Of a DNA stretch of 64,000 bases, positions 54,937 to 60,200 are shown one piece after another. Position 1 is the first letter of the stretch. Each line of letters opens with the position of its first letter. Source of the stretch: Malurus cyaneus samueli (lineage: Eukaryota > Chordata > Aves > Passeriformes > Maluridae); NCBI GenBank assembly GCA_009741485.1, contig CM019236.1, positions 62,111,100 through 62,175,099 of the forward strand, given 5' to 3'. The notes below the pieces were generated by a model. The model ran no database searches, was not told the origin of the DNA, and saw only the letters and a list, made by a program, of their open reading frames with translations. The translations under genes and the position numbers were made by a program.

Positions 54937-57278
54937 TTTTTGTTTGGTTTTGGTTTTTTTTTGGTTTTTTTTTGTTAGTCTTTTGTTTGTTTAATAGTAT
55001 TATTAAGCCCATAATGTAAATTATGTCTTAGTACTATCTCTTTAAAGGTTTTGTGGATACTGTTTTTTTCTGGTTATAGAAAATAACTGGACATTTTGTA
55101 CAAAAACTTTTCTGAAGTGTTGTTAATCACAGAGAGCCTTCTGGTGCAGGAATAACCCATCATTTGCTTTTCATGGGAGTCTGGGAATATGTGCTGAAAG
55201 AAGGGTCATTGCACTCATGCCCTGCTCTTAAATTTCTGCCCAGCCACTGTTAGATGGATGTTAAAACAGAGAACTGTCCCCAAAGAGCAGACATTGTATT
55301 ACAATAGGTGACAGCCCTGTCAGAAGCATCAGAGAGCAGAATTGCACACAATAAGGAGCTCTCAGAATTGAGCTTCTTTCTGTCAAGTACCAGTGTGCAT
55401 CTTCTATGGATCATATTTAGGGTAGAATATAAGTGAATGCATTTTTCTGTCAAATTCAAATTGTGTATACTTGCAATTCTGGCCATCTAGAGGAGGGAAA
55501 TTATAAATGGACATCAGAGGGTGCCATACTCAGTTGCCCTTTTGGATTAACTCATTCTGCCACAGAGGTTGATATTGCAAGGCAGGACTATGTGACTTGT
55601 GTGTGCTGTCCTGGTCTCTCAAGCTCCTTCCACTGTAATGAGATAAATTCTTACATATCATTAAGAAACTGAAATCTGGCTTTTAGAGAGTTATTTGACA
55701 AAGTCATACACTTCTGCTTTTAAGACAGTGGTCTCTGAAGGGCAAAAGTAGAAACAAATTTCAGAAGCTGTGACAACTCTCTCAGGTCCCTGGTAGTGTG
55801 ATTCTAATTTTGCCCCTGAGCTTATTTCTGAAGATGGTTGAGGGGTGGCACACCTCATCATACTCAGACTAAAGATACTCAGGTCTTTTGACAGATATAC
55901 AGTGTGGTGATAAAAAGTCATCTGGGTGGTGATAGTGTTCTCATTGAAAAGAGCACTTAGGTCATAGGAGTGGGTGGAAATCTTATTTAATGTCATCTTC
56001 CTTCAGGTACATAGTCCCATGAAGCATCGTGCTGATGATACCGTGTTTTTTCAACAGGAGGAGATGGCAGAGCTCAAGGCACGGCTCTATCTGCTGGAGA
56101 AGGAGAAGAAGGCATTAGAATTGAAGCTGAGCACTCGAGAGGCCCAGGAGCAGGCCTACCTTGTCCATATTGAGCACTTGAAGTCTGAAGTGGAAGAACA
56201 AAAAGAGCAGAGAATGAGGTCTCTCAGCTCAACCAGCAGCGGAAGCAAAGACAAACTGGGCAAGGTCAGGCATCAAGCTGTGTTTCCAAAGTCGTAAAAA
56301 TGATTAACGAAACCTCTCCTATCCCTATAAACATGTTCATTCTCATCTTTTGTCTATATGTAGATCTTTTCTCTCTTCCCCAGTTGTTAAGTGATTTTCT
56401 TTTGTGCTGTGACTTCAGAGGATTTTGCAGAATTGGTGTTATGCCTGGGCTAAAATAAGGGTATTTTGAGGAGTACCTATAAGGCCAGTCTTGTCAAGCA
56501 TACAAGTTGCTGTGGTTGAACATGCTTTTTGCCTTCTGCCACTCACTGGAAACCCTGGAAGGGAGTCTAAGCAAAATGCCATTCTCCCCTAAACACAAAA
56601 TATGAAAAAATGAGTACTCAATTTCGTGAAACATTTAGAGCATTGTAATGACAGCCTCTTTCTCCAGGTCAGATTGTAGTAATGTGAGAAAGAAGACTTT
56701 TGTCCCGTCTGTGTAATGCAAAATAAACAGATCTCTGCATTTGCAGTAATAATTTGCATTAAGAAATATATGCCTCAGAAAACTTCATCTTATTTTAGTG
56801 CTGTGTCCCCAGGAAACTTCAATAATGTGTTTAAAAACAAAATCCAGAGCTATGTCTTTCTTACTTGCCTCTGGCAATACATCATCTGAATTTTTTGATC
56901 CCAGTGCTTCTTTGTTTCAAGTGTAGTGTGAAAAAAAATATAAGGAAGGCACCAACAGTTCTGTGAGCTGCAGTGGTTTAGAAAATACTTAGAGGGATTT
57001 GTGAAGTATTAATCTGTTTAGTCCATTCCTCGTTATGTTGATATACTGCCATGTTGCTGCAGCATTGTGTTGTTTGTTTCAACTTCTTTTTAAATGTAGC
57101 TGTGAACTAAGAGGTTTTCAAACTTTTCCCATTAATATGATCAGTAACTTCTATTTAGATGGCTCTTCTTCCTTTCTCAGGAATGCAGTGATGGCACCGC
57201 AACACCGCTCACACTTGCTGAGCTGAGACCATACAACGAGAGTGAGCTGACTGCTGAGCTGACAAATGCACTCAGGAG
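4384..57278 (+). CDS. MCC: MCC, mutated in colorectal cancers protein (partial gene: 14 internal coding exons; join of the exons listed below)
   Basis: Fourteen exons join in frame into 705 codons plus 2 bases, and the product follows vertebrate MCC from about residue 20 to about 724. MCC is a cytoplasmic, membrane-associated and partly nuclear coiled-coil scaffold. The literature reports that it suppresses proliferation, inhibits beta-catenin/TCF-dependent transcription, takes part in cell migration and binds PDZ proteins such as Scribble through its C-terminal tail. Seen here: heptad-rich Leu/Glu/Lys segments in most exons, Ser-rich linkers at 35804-36374 and 43314-50278, GT-AG borders at every exon and compatible phases throughout. 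The start exon (19 codons in the short isoform) and the last coding exons with the PDZ-binding tail are not in the window. Fourteen exons plus one upstream and two downstream fits the 17-exon short isoform as I remember it. No frameshift or premature stop is seen, so this is an intact gene, not a pseudogene. Confidence 0.97.
5201..5349 (+). mobile_element. CR1 LINE 3'-end fragment
   Basis: The text follows the avian CR1 3' end in sense orientation: a 'gcccagagaag' segment, then 'ccttggagattactcaagg', 'cacctggatgtggtcttgg', and finally 'agccattctgtgatttt'. The last part corresponds to the terminal (ATTCTRTG)n motif of CR1. The central part is shortened and diverged. Boundaries are approximate. 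Confidence 0.7.
5979..6032. repeat. Two adjacent perfect inverted repeats
   Basis: Stem 1 is TGGGATTAAG (5979-5988) with its exact complement at 5997-6006 and an 8-base loop. Stem 2 is CATGTGCT (6012-6019) with AGCACATG at 6025-6032 and a 5-base loop. Only five bases separate the stems. The function is unknown. Confidence 0.8.
7210..7445 (-). mobile_element. Ancient CR1-type fragment
   Basis: Diverged match to an old amniote CR1 3' region that I remember, read here in reverse orientation: 'cctccatggatttgtataat', then 'ctttctaatccatctacatt', then 'caacatcctgtgacattgag' and 'ttctgcagtt'. The family assignment is from memory and the edges are approximate. Confidence 0.55.
10275..10297. repeat. 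Interrupted palindrome
   Basis: TTGGAGG (10279-10285), a single A, then CCTCCAA (10287-10293). After one mismatched pair, three more base pairs extend the symmetry on the outside (AAT/ATT). It may be a chance cruciform-type sequence. Confidence 0.6.
11144..11286 (+). CDS. MCC: MCC coding exon (about residues 58-105)
   Basis: 143 bases, entering in phase 0 and leaving two bases (AG) of a shared Arg codon. The product starts [19 protein letters not shown] and ends [11 protein letters not shown], a continuous heptad-type coiled coil. Acceptor: tttctttag; donor: AAG/gtacag. As I recall, it matches human MCC except for a few conservative changes (Ile for Val after ELHS, Ala for Thr in QGATI). Confidence 0.96.
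12239..12293. repeat. Two adjacent perfect inverted repeats
   Basis: Stem 1: TACCACT (12239-12245) and AGTGGTA (12254-12260). Stem 2: CATTTATGTT (12267-12276) and AACATAAATG (12284-12293) with a 7-base loop. This resembles the arrangement at 5979-6032, but the sequences are unrelated. Confidence 0.75.
13958..14110 (-). mobile_element. CR1 LINE 3'-end fragment
   Basis: Clear reverse-oriented CR1 3' end. It begins 'agaatcatggaatggtttgg', continues with 'ttggaagggactttaaagac' and 'ccatgggcagggacgcaaga', and then 'ggccccatccaacctggcct'. The terminal agaatcatggaat is the reverse complement of the CR1 3' repeat. It is one of the least diverged CR1 copies in the window. Confidence 0.88.
17088..17113. 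repeat. Perfect 13-bp tandem duplication
   Basis: TACCCCTCCCAGA occurs twice back to back (17088-17100 and 17101-17113). It is probably a recent slippage event in a C-rich spot. Confidence 0.9.
18153..18289 (+). CDS. MCC: MCC coding exon (about residues 106-150)
   Basis: 137 bases. Its first G completes the Arg codon from the previous exon and its last G begins an Asp codon. The product runs [19 protein letters not shown] and then [20 protein letters not shown], ending MVTADV. Acceptor: ctctgccag; donor: GTGG/gtgagt. In the human protein as I recall it, the segment after SMDQ is one residue longer; the rest aligns without gaps. The segment is acidic and Ser/Gln-rich, a likely flexible linker after the first coiled coil. 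Confidence 0.95.
18471..18845 (-). mobile_element. CR1 LINE 3'-end fragment, diverged
   Basis: A reverse-oriented CR1 of about 375 bases. It starts 'atagaatcttagagtcacta' and 'aggctggaaaatatcctaag', followed by 'gatcatcaagtccagccttt'. It ends in text resembling the CR1 segment that precedes 'ctgagcctctatttctctag'. It is more diverged than the copy near 14.0 kb. Edges are approximate. Confidence 0.75.
19196..19262. repeat. A/C-rich low-complexity tract
   Basis: Runs of A broken by CC and CAAC steps (for example accaccaaaaaaccaaaaaa). No regular unit was found. Confidence 0.7.
22259..22422 (+). CDS. MCC: MCC coding exon (about residues 151-205)
   Basis: 164 bases. Its first two bases complete the Asp codon, and it ends in phase 0. 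The product starts [20 protein letters not shown], continues [20 protein letters not shown] and ends [12 protein letters not shown]. As I remember human MCC, this segment is essentially unchanged, so it appears to be under strong constraint. Acceptor: ttcttttag; donor: AAG/gtaatg. Confidence 0.97.
22850..23175 (+). mobile_element. Degraded avian endogenous-retrovirus LTR
   Basis: The text follows the 3' half of a widespread avian LTR that I remember, in sense orientation. It has a T-rich 'tgcaattactgttcattttc' block, then an AGTAAA polyadenylation-like motif at 23040 followed by 'ttgttcttgtctcaactcc', then a C/T-rich block, and finally 'taagtgagcagggtgtggtt'. No coding region or clear target-site duplication was found, so it is probably an old solo LTR. 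Both edges are uncertain. Confidence 0.55.
24376..24480 (-). mobile_element. Ancient CR1-type fragment
   Basis: Contains 'cacatgagaacagctgcact' and then 'gggtcggaccaaccaaaagt', followed by 'ccatctgcctagtggcagat'. This is the recognisable 'agaacagccatactgggtcagacc' class of old amniote CR1 3' ends, read in reverse orientation. It belongs to the same family as the fragment near 7.2 kb. The orientation is inferred. Confidence 0.6.
25802..25855 (-). mobile_element. Short CR1 3' terminus
   Basis: 'atagaatcataaaatcatag' followed by 'ctgaattggaaggagccctt' and 'caggatg' resembles the reverse complement of a CR1 3' end. Only about 54 bases remain. Confidence 0.6.
27000..27206 (+). CDS. MCC: MCC coding exon (about residues 206-274)
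   Basis: 207 bases, 69 codons, phase 0 at both ends. The product starts [20 protein letters not shown] and continues [18 protein letters not shown]. It then runs through [20 protein letters not shown] and ends DRLRRR. This is a long charged coiled coil with a Leu heptad spacing. Acceptor: ttttttgcag; donor: AGG/gtaagc. As I recall human MCC, only Ser for Ala and Val for Ile differ. Confidence 0.97.
27207..35803 (+). other. Largest complete MCC intron in the window
   Basis: 8.6 kb, AT-rich. It holds a T run followed by a short tandem duplication (28284-28353) and a (TTTGA)n spot near 34191-34208. No recognisable coding gene, RNA gene or full-length transposon is seen. The open frames at 30665-30952 (+) and 30811-31092 (-) overlap each other and match nothing I know. 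Confidence 0.85.
28284..28353. repeat. Poly(T) tract followed by a ~20-bp tandem duplication
   Basis: A run of about 24 T (28284-28307) is followed by two near-identical units. AACTACTACTTGAGCTAGAG lies at 28311-28330. The same unit with three inserted C lies at 28331-28353. Confidence 0.85.
35804..35950 (+). CDS. MCC: MCC coding exon (about residues 275-323)
   Basis: 147 bases, 49 codons, phase 0 at both ends. It starts [20 protein letters not shown], the end of a coiled coil. It then turns into a Pro/Ser-rich linker, [20 protein letters not shown]. The run of AGC serine codons is a short coding repeat (35920-35931). Acceptor: ttattgcag; donor: AAG/gtgggg. The exon is GC-rich compared with the introns on both sides. 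Compared with human MCC as I recall it, changes sit mainly in the linker (Ser for Gly after SSP, and TPANRPVN for TSTNRPIN). Confidence 0.96.
35951..36284 (+). other. Short MCC intron with a 41-bp tandem duplication
   Basis: A 334-base intron. An imperfect two-copy 41-bp repeat (35953-36034) fills its 5' end. The acceptor is ttctcacttacag. Confidence 0.9.
35953..36034. repeat. Imperfect 41-bp tandem duplication next to a splice donor
   Basis: Unit 1 (35953-35993) and unit 2 (35994-36034) share GGGGTTT, GTTGGTAAC and TGACCTGGGGAAA at the same 41-base offset. Unit 1 starts two bases after the donor GT. Each unit carries two GGGG runs. Confidence 0.85.
36285..36374 (+). CDS. MCC: MCC coding exon (about residues 324-353)
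   Basis: 90 bases, 30 codons, phase 0 at both ends. It encodes [20 protein letters not shown] and then [10 protein letters not shown]. It is a basic then Ser-rich segment with several possible phosphorylation sites. Because the exon is a multiple of three bases, skipping it would keep the frame. Acceptor: cacttacag; donor: GGG/gtaagg. As I recall, it is identical to human MCC. Confidence 0.96.
36375..37024 (+). other. MCC intron
   Basis: 650 bases of AT-rich intron with nothing recognisable apart from the splice sites. The acceptor 'ctgccctgtgcag' has a weak pyrimidine tract. Confidence 0.88.
37025..37173 (+). CDS. MCC: MCC coding exon (about residues 354-403)
   Basis: 149 bases, starting in phase 0 and leaving AG of a shared Ser codon. 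The product starts [20 protein letters not shown] and continues [20 protein letters not shown], ending FEVETERLN. Acceptor: tgtgcag; donor: TAG/gtgagc. One change from human MCC as I recall it (Thr for Ser at the fourth residue). It opens the central helical region of the protein. Confidence 0.96.
37868..37913. repeat. T-rich tract
   Basis: Three T runs separated by single GC dinucleotides. It is low complexity, with no retro-element body attached. Confidence 0.85.
38245..38249. repeat. Left target-site duplication of the LTR (CAGGG)
   Basis: Lies directly before the TG terminus of the LTR. It is identical to the five bases after the CA terminus at 39127-39131. Confidence 0.8.
38250..39126 (-). 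mobile_element. Solo endogenous-retrovirus LTR (877 bp), probable passerine family
   Basis: The element starts TGTCTTGGTTTGAAAGACAG and ends CTTAACCCATAACA, the TG...CA termini of a retroviral LTR. It is flanked on both sides by CAGGG (38245-38249 and 39127-39131), a 5-bp target-site duplication. Its middle is much richer in G and C than the intron. No gag, pol or env sequence is present, so internal recombination has left one LTR. On the minus strand, TATATATTAGTAAAAC is followed by TGTTATCCC. This resembles the polyadenylation/R region of related avian LTRs, so I infer that its sense strand is minus, antisense to MCC. The intact duplication suggests a fairly young insertion. Confidence 0.85.
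39127..39131. repeat. Right target-site duplication of the LTR (CAGGG)
   Basis: Lies directly after the terminal ACA of the LTR and is identical to the left copy at 38245-38249. Confidence 0.8.
39738..39878 (+). CDS. MCC: MCC coding exon (about residues 404-450)
   Basis: 141 bases. Its first C completes the Ser codon, and it leaves AG of another shared Ser. It encodes [20 protein letters not shown], then [20 protein letters not shown], ending RLALQY. The central helical region continues into the next exon. As I recall, the MCC-binding-PDZ family domain defined on MCC and its relative USHBP1 lies here. Acceptor: ctttctgtag; donor: CAG/gtaggc. I see no difference from the human protein I remember. 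Confidence 0.96.
39879..41005 (+). other. MCC intron
   Basis: 1.1 kb of AT-rich intron. I see nothing recognisable in it besides the splice sites. Confidence 0.88.
41006..41106 (+). CDS. MCC: MCC coding exon (about residues 451-483)
   Basis: 101 bases. Its first T completes a Ser codon, and its last G begins a Gly codon. It encodes [20 protein letters not shown] and then [13 protein letters not shown]. Acceptor: ttccctttcag; donor: TTG/gtaaga. The helical part is unchanged from human MCC as I recall it. At the exon end, the bird sequence reads GSV-G where human reads GSSPG, one residue fewer. Confidence 0.95.
41107..43313 (+). other. MCC intron
   Basis: 2.2 kb of AT-rich intron. Two AP-1-like heptamers lie near its start: TGAATCA at 41180 and TGACTCA at 41192. 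The acceptor at 43311 (cttgaaaactag) has purines directly before the AG, which makes it weak by sequence. Confidence 0.85.
43314..43497 (+). CDS. MCC: MCC coding exon (about residues 484-544)
   Basis: 184 bases. Its first two G complete the Gly codon, and it leaves AG of a shared Ser. It encodes [20 protein letters not shown] and continues [20 protein letters not shown]. The rest reads [20 protein letters not shown] and ends with a Thr. The first part is helical; the end is a Ser/Thr-rich linker. The weak acceptor was chosen because it is the only AG that keeps the frame and the MCC match. Skipping this exon would shift the frame. Confidence 0.95.
45699..45950 (-). mobile_element. CR1 LINE 3'-end fragment
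   Basis: A reverse-oriented CR1. It has 'tcacagaaccacagaatgat' and 'caagtttggaagagactttc' at its start. In the middle is 'ccctgggcaacttattccag' with 'tgcctgacca' after it. It ends with 'taaggtcatttcctctcacc'. It is moderately diverged, and the edges are approximate. Confidence 0.82.
47983..48091. promoter_or_regulatory. CpG-dense patch, possible intragenic promoter or regulatory element
   Basis: Ten CpG dinucleotides occur within 109 bases, in an intron where CpG is otherwise rare. The sequence includes ACCGCGAC and AGCGCGAG. An A-rich TTTAAAAA stretch lies just upstream (47964-47976). An open frame of 125 codons crosses the patch (47997-48371), but it begins with TTG and has no ATG near its start, so I do not call a protein. 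The regulatory role is inference only. Confidence 0.3.
50044..50278 (+). CDS. MCC: MCC coding exon (about residues 545-623)
   Basis: 235 bases. Its first C completes a Ser codon, and it ends in phase 0. It encodes a Ser/Thr-rich start ([20 protein letters not shown]) and then [20 protein letters not shown]. Next comes [20 protein letters not shown], with the end reading [12 protein letters not shown]. Acceptor: tccttctag; donor: AAG/gtattt. As I recall it, this exon is identical to human MCC at protein level. If the donor were read through, two codons and then a TAG stop would follow. Confidence 0.97.
50279..56057 (+). other. MCC intron
   Basis: 5.8 kb, mostly AT-rich. It holds a long T/G-rich tract (54888-54992). 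Open frames at 51641-52021 and 52082-52390 match no family I know and show no splice or promoter context. I see no CR1 or LTR copy in this intron. Confidence 0.83.
54888..54992. repeat. T-rich tract with G interruptions
   Basis: A run of about 35 T is flanked by T runs broken by single G or GG (tttttgtttttgtttggtttt and similar). It reads as low-complexity K/N-rich frames on the other strand, which are not genes. Confidence 0.9.
56058..56264 (+). CDS. MCC: MCC coding exon (about residues 624-692)
   Basis: 207 bases, 69 codons, phase 0 at both ends. It encodes [20 protein letters not shown] and [20 protein letters not shown]. It continues [20 protein letters not shown] and ends [10 protein letters not shown] strong coiled coil passes into a Ser-rich linker. 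Acceptor: tttttcaacag; donor: AAG/gtcagg, which has C at +3 and is the least standard donor of the set. The reading frame runs ten codons past it before a TAA. Differences from human MCC as I recall it: Arg for Gln in KARLYL and Leu for Pro in DKLGK. Confidence 0.96.
56265..57180 (+). other. MCC intron
   Basis: 0.9 kb of intron. It contains an AATAAA motif near 56721 and nothing else recognisable. Confidence 0.85.
57181..57278 (+). CDS. MCC: MCC coding exon (about residues 693-724)
   Basis: 98 bases, starting in phase 0 and leaving AG of a shared Arg codon. It encodes [20 protein letters not shown] and then [12 protein letters not shown]. Acceptor: cctttctcag; donor: GAG/gtaagc. This is the most diverged exon against human MCC as I recall it: the TATPLTL and RPYNES segments differ, while LAEL and the following E-L-x-A-E pattern are kept. 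It is the last exon visible. The sequence that should follow (starting REKKLKARVQ in human) does not occur in the remaining 6.7 kb. Confidence 0.93.
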
Positions 57279-60200
57279 GTAAGCACAGCTTCCCTCACCA
57301 GGGGCTGACTGGTCCTGTATGTCCAGGGAAACATTTATCTCTGAACCTTTTCTCTAACCCTCAAGTGGTTTGAAGAGTGATCACAGATTTGTCCTGTGAG
57401 AAGGAAAACAATCACAGTCCTCCTAATATTCCCTTCTCTTCTGCTGTTCTTTAGCTGATGAGTACTCATGTTGCTCAACTCCGTTCTCCTTGAGATTCTC
57501 TAAAATTCAGTTAAATTCCAGAAATAAAAGAAACCCTCAAAATGGCAGCAATGACCACATATAGGCAAGAGTATGAGACCTAAAACAGTTACACAACTTT
57601 ATTGCTCATTTATTGCATGTGTAAAGAAAACCTGTAGTGAAGACAGGATTTGAAATGTGATCTTTGATTAAGAAGGTTGGCTGCAGGTTAGAGCTTGGGT
57701 GGGAGTTACAGGAGTGGGAATTACAGGCATTTTGATGACTCAGATGCTCCATTTGCCTCCTGAGTATGTAAGTGGAGCCGCAGTTCAATTACAAATGATA
57801 TTGTGTGAGGCATTAGCTTTCCAATGGGAGAGAAAATTGATGTCTTGACAAATAGCTTTTATCAACAGCCAGGTTTTAAGCCTAAGCTTTCATACAGTTA
57901 TACATTAGCTAGATACTTGTTTGTGCAGCAGTTTTTCCTGCACCAGCTATGTGGTAAACTTCATGACAAAGAAATTCATGGTTGCAGTACTTGTTCTACC
58001 TTCTCCAAGAAATGGCTGTCTAATATCTAATCTGGTTCTTATATTTATTACCTGTTTAGTTGGTGTGCCTAGGGACACTTAAGCCCAAAAGGCAGAATCA
58101 ATACATCTCATACTAGTCTGGCAGTTGCTGAGTACTTAGTTTGCATGATGCAGGAAACAAAATTCCATGGGTAAAATAATCAAAACTGTCATTTGTGTGT
58201 GGGTGGATAAAACCCATCAACAAAGTAATTTACATAAACATTGCAGAGAGTCATTGGCCTCCCCCATATCCCCCGCACTGCAGCCCTGGTGTCATCTGCT
58301 CCACCAGTATTCTCTCCCTTCACTCAAGCTGCTGCTTCTTCCTGCTCTTGTTATTTGCTCCAGGATTTTGAGAAGATGCCATTGACTTTAGTTAGCAGGG
58401 GTTTCAGTATAGTCATGAAATGTGGTTTGCTGACAGCACAGAGAAAACAACTTTGCTTTATCTACTAGGCCTTAAGTTGATTAGCATGGATTTCCAGCCA
58501 AGGGCCTTGCAAATACAGTTTGTCAGGCAGAAATGGGGAAGAAAAATAATCGGATTAAACTGTACATAAATTTTGAAGGCTCTCTGTGTAATGGAAATAG
58601 GACTGTACTAAATGTGATTGCTGCTGCCGGTGGGGTTCCCCAAGCACAGTTCCCACAAGCTCTGTGGACAGGGTATTTTTCTCCCTAATCAGTGTGCCAG
58701 CCAAATCAGGCTGAATGCTTATCCCTCCTTGCCCTGAAGTCTTGTCTCTGCAAGTCAGTTGAAGATCTGTCTAGGACAGGGAGAAGGCTCACTGCAACCT
58801 GTTTAGCCACAGCTATGCTAGAAAATACCAGCAGTCCCTAATGCTGTTCTGGATAAATGGGCCCTCAAATATCACAATGAAATTTATACCACCACAAATT
58901 CAACAAAAAAGTTCTAACAATAATCAAAGTCCTTTTTCCTCCACAAGTGTATCCTACTCATCCACCAAAGAAGTGGGAACAGAATACAAAATCAAAAGTG
59001 TCCCAGTAGCTTTGTTTGCTGAAGGATAACGGGGGAGAGATATGAAACAAGTGCATATCATGTTCTGTGGTCCAGAGTATTTGAATACCAGTGTTCAGGA
59101 GTGTTTCAGAGCTGGTTACAATTCATGCACATGTCCAGCAATTGGTCCTACCTGTTGTTTCTGTAGGCAGGAGACACTGGTGCAGGGGATAGGGGGCAAA
59201 ATCCATTTGCTTTTGACTCTGTCAAAGCAGATGATACCAATCAACAGCCCTGCTTCCTGTCTACTCCTCATCCTGTCATTACAGAGGCTGAATCTCTGCC
59301 TGCCCACCCCTCTATTACTTTCCCATTCTGTCCTTCTATTGCTGTTAAATTGTCAGGTTCTTTTCAGTTAATTGAAACAGAGTGAAACCCAAAAGAACAG
59401 CAAAATGTAGCTACAGTTTGGCTTTTGCTGTAGTTTGGAAGCATTTATTTGCTCACAGTTTGCAAATGGCCATGCAGAAGAACAGTCTCATCCTCAGAGC
59501 CAGGCTGTCTTCTCTTTGCAGATGTGGAGGTTTTTTGTAAACCTGGAATCCAGCAGCATCTTGTGAAGCTTCTTTTGGTAGTACCCTCAGCAGAAATTCA
59601 AGGCAGACGCAATTCTTCATCTGTTGTGTCATCTTTGTTCTAGAACAACTCAGGAATTCCTGTAGTGGTGCTCAGTGTTAAAACCCCTGTTAACCAGCTT
59701 TTCACAGAAGTCACTTTTCCATGGTCACTATGCTAACTAGGAGAAATGTAAATTAGCTGCAAGTCCTATGCTGTTAAAGTTACATCTAGGTTAACTAATT
59801 TCTGGTATTGCAAGCTAAGCTCACTGCTTTAGGGACATATCCTGTTCCAGCCAAAAGTAATCACTTTCTGCCAGAATCCTTAACAGTTTATTTTCCCATC
59901 TCTCTGTTCTTGATAGAATGATGAAGTGCTTTAACAGACATGAAGCCTCTTTGTTCTTGACTTTGACACAGCCATGAACAAGCTTCCTGGCAGGAAAATA
60001 CCTTTTTCTTGTGAGGGTAGAAATGCATTCTCAGCAGCCTGATGAGCTGGTTGACAACTTGATGATTGTGCCAGAGGCCAGTTTTACAAGACAAGATGTG
60101 GTTGAATGCCCCAAAATCAGACACATGACACAGTCTCTGAGGGAAGACCTTAAAATGGTCTCTTCTTTGCTGGCTTGTTCTGCTCCACTGGGGCAGGACA

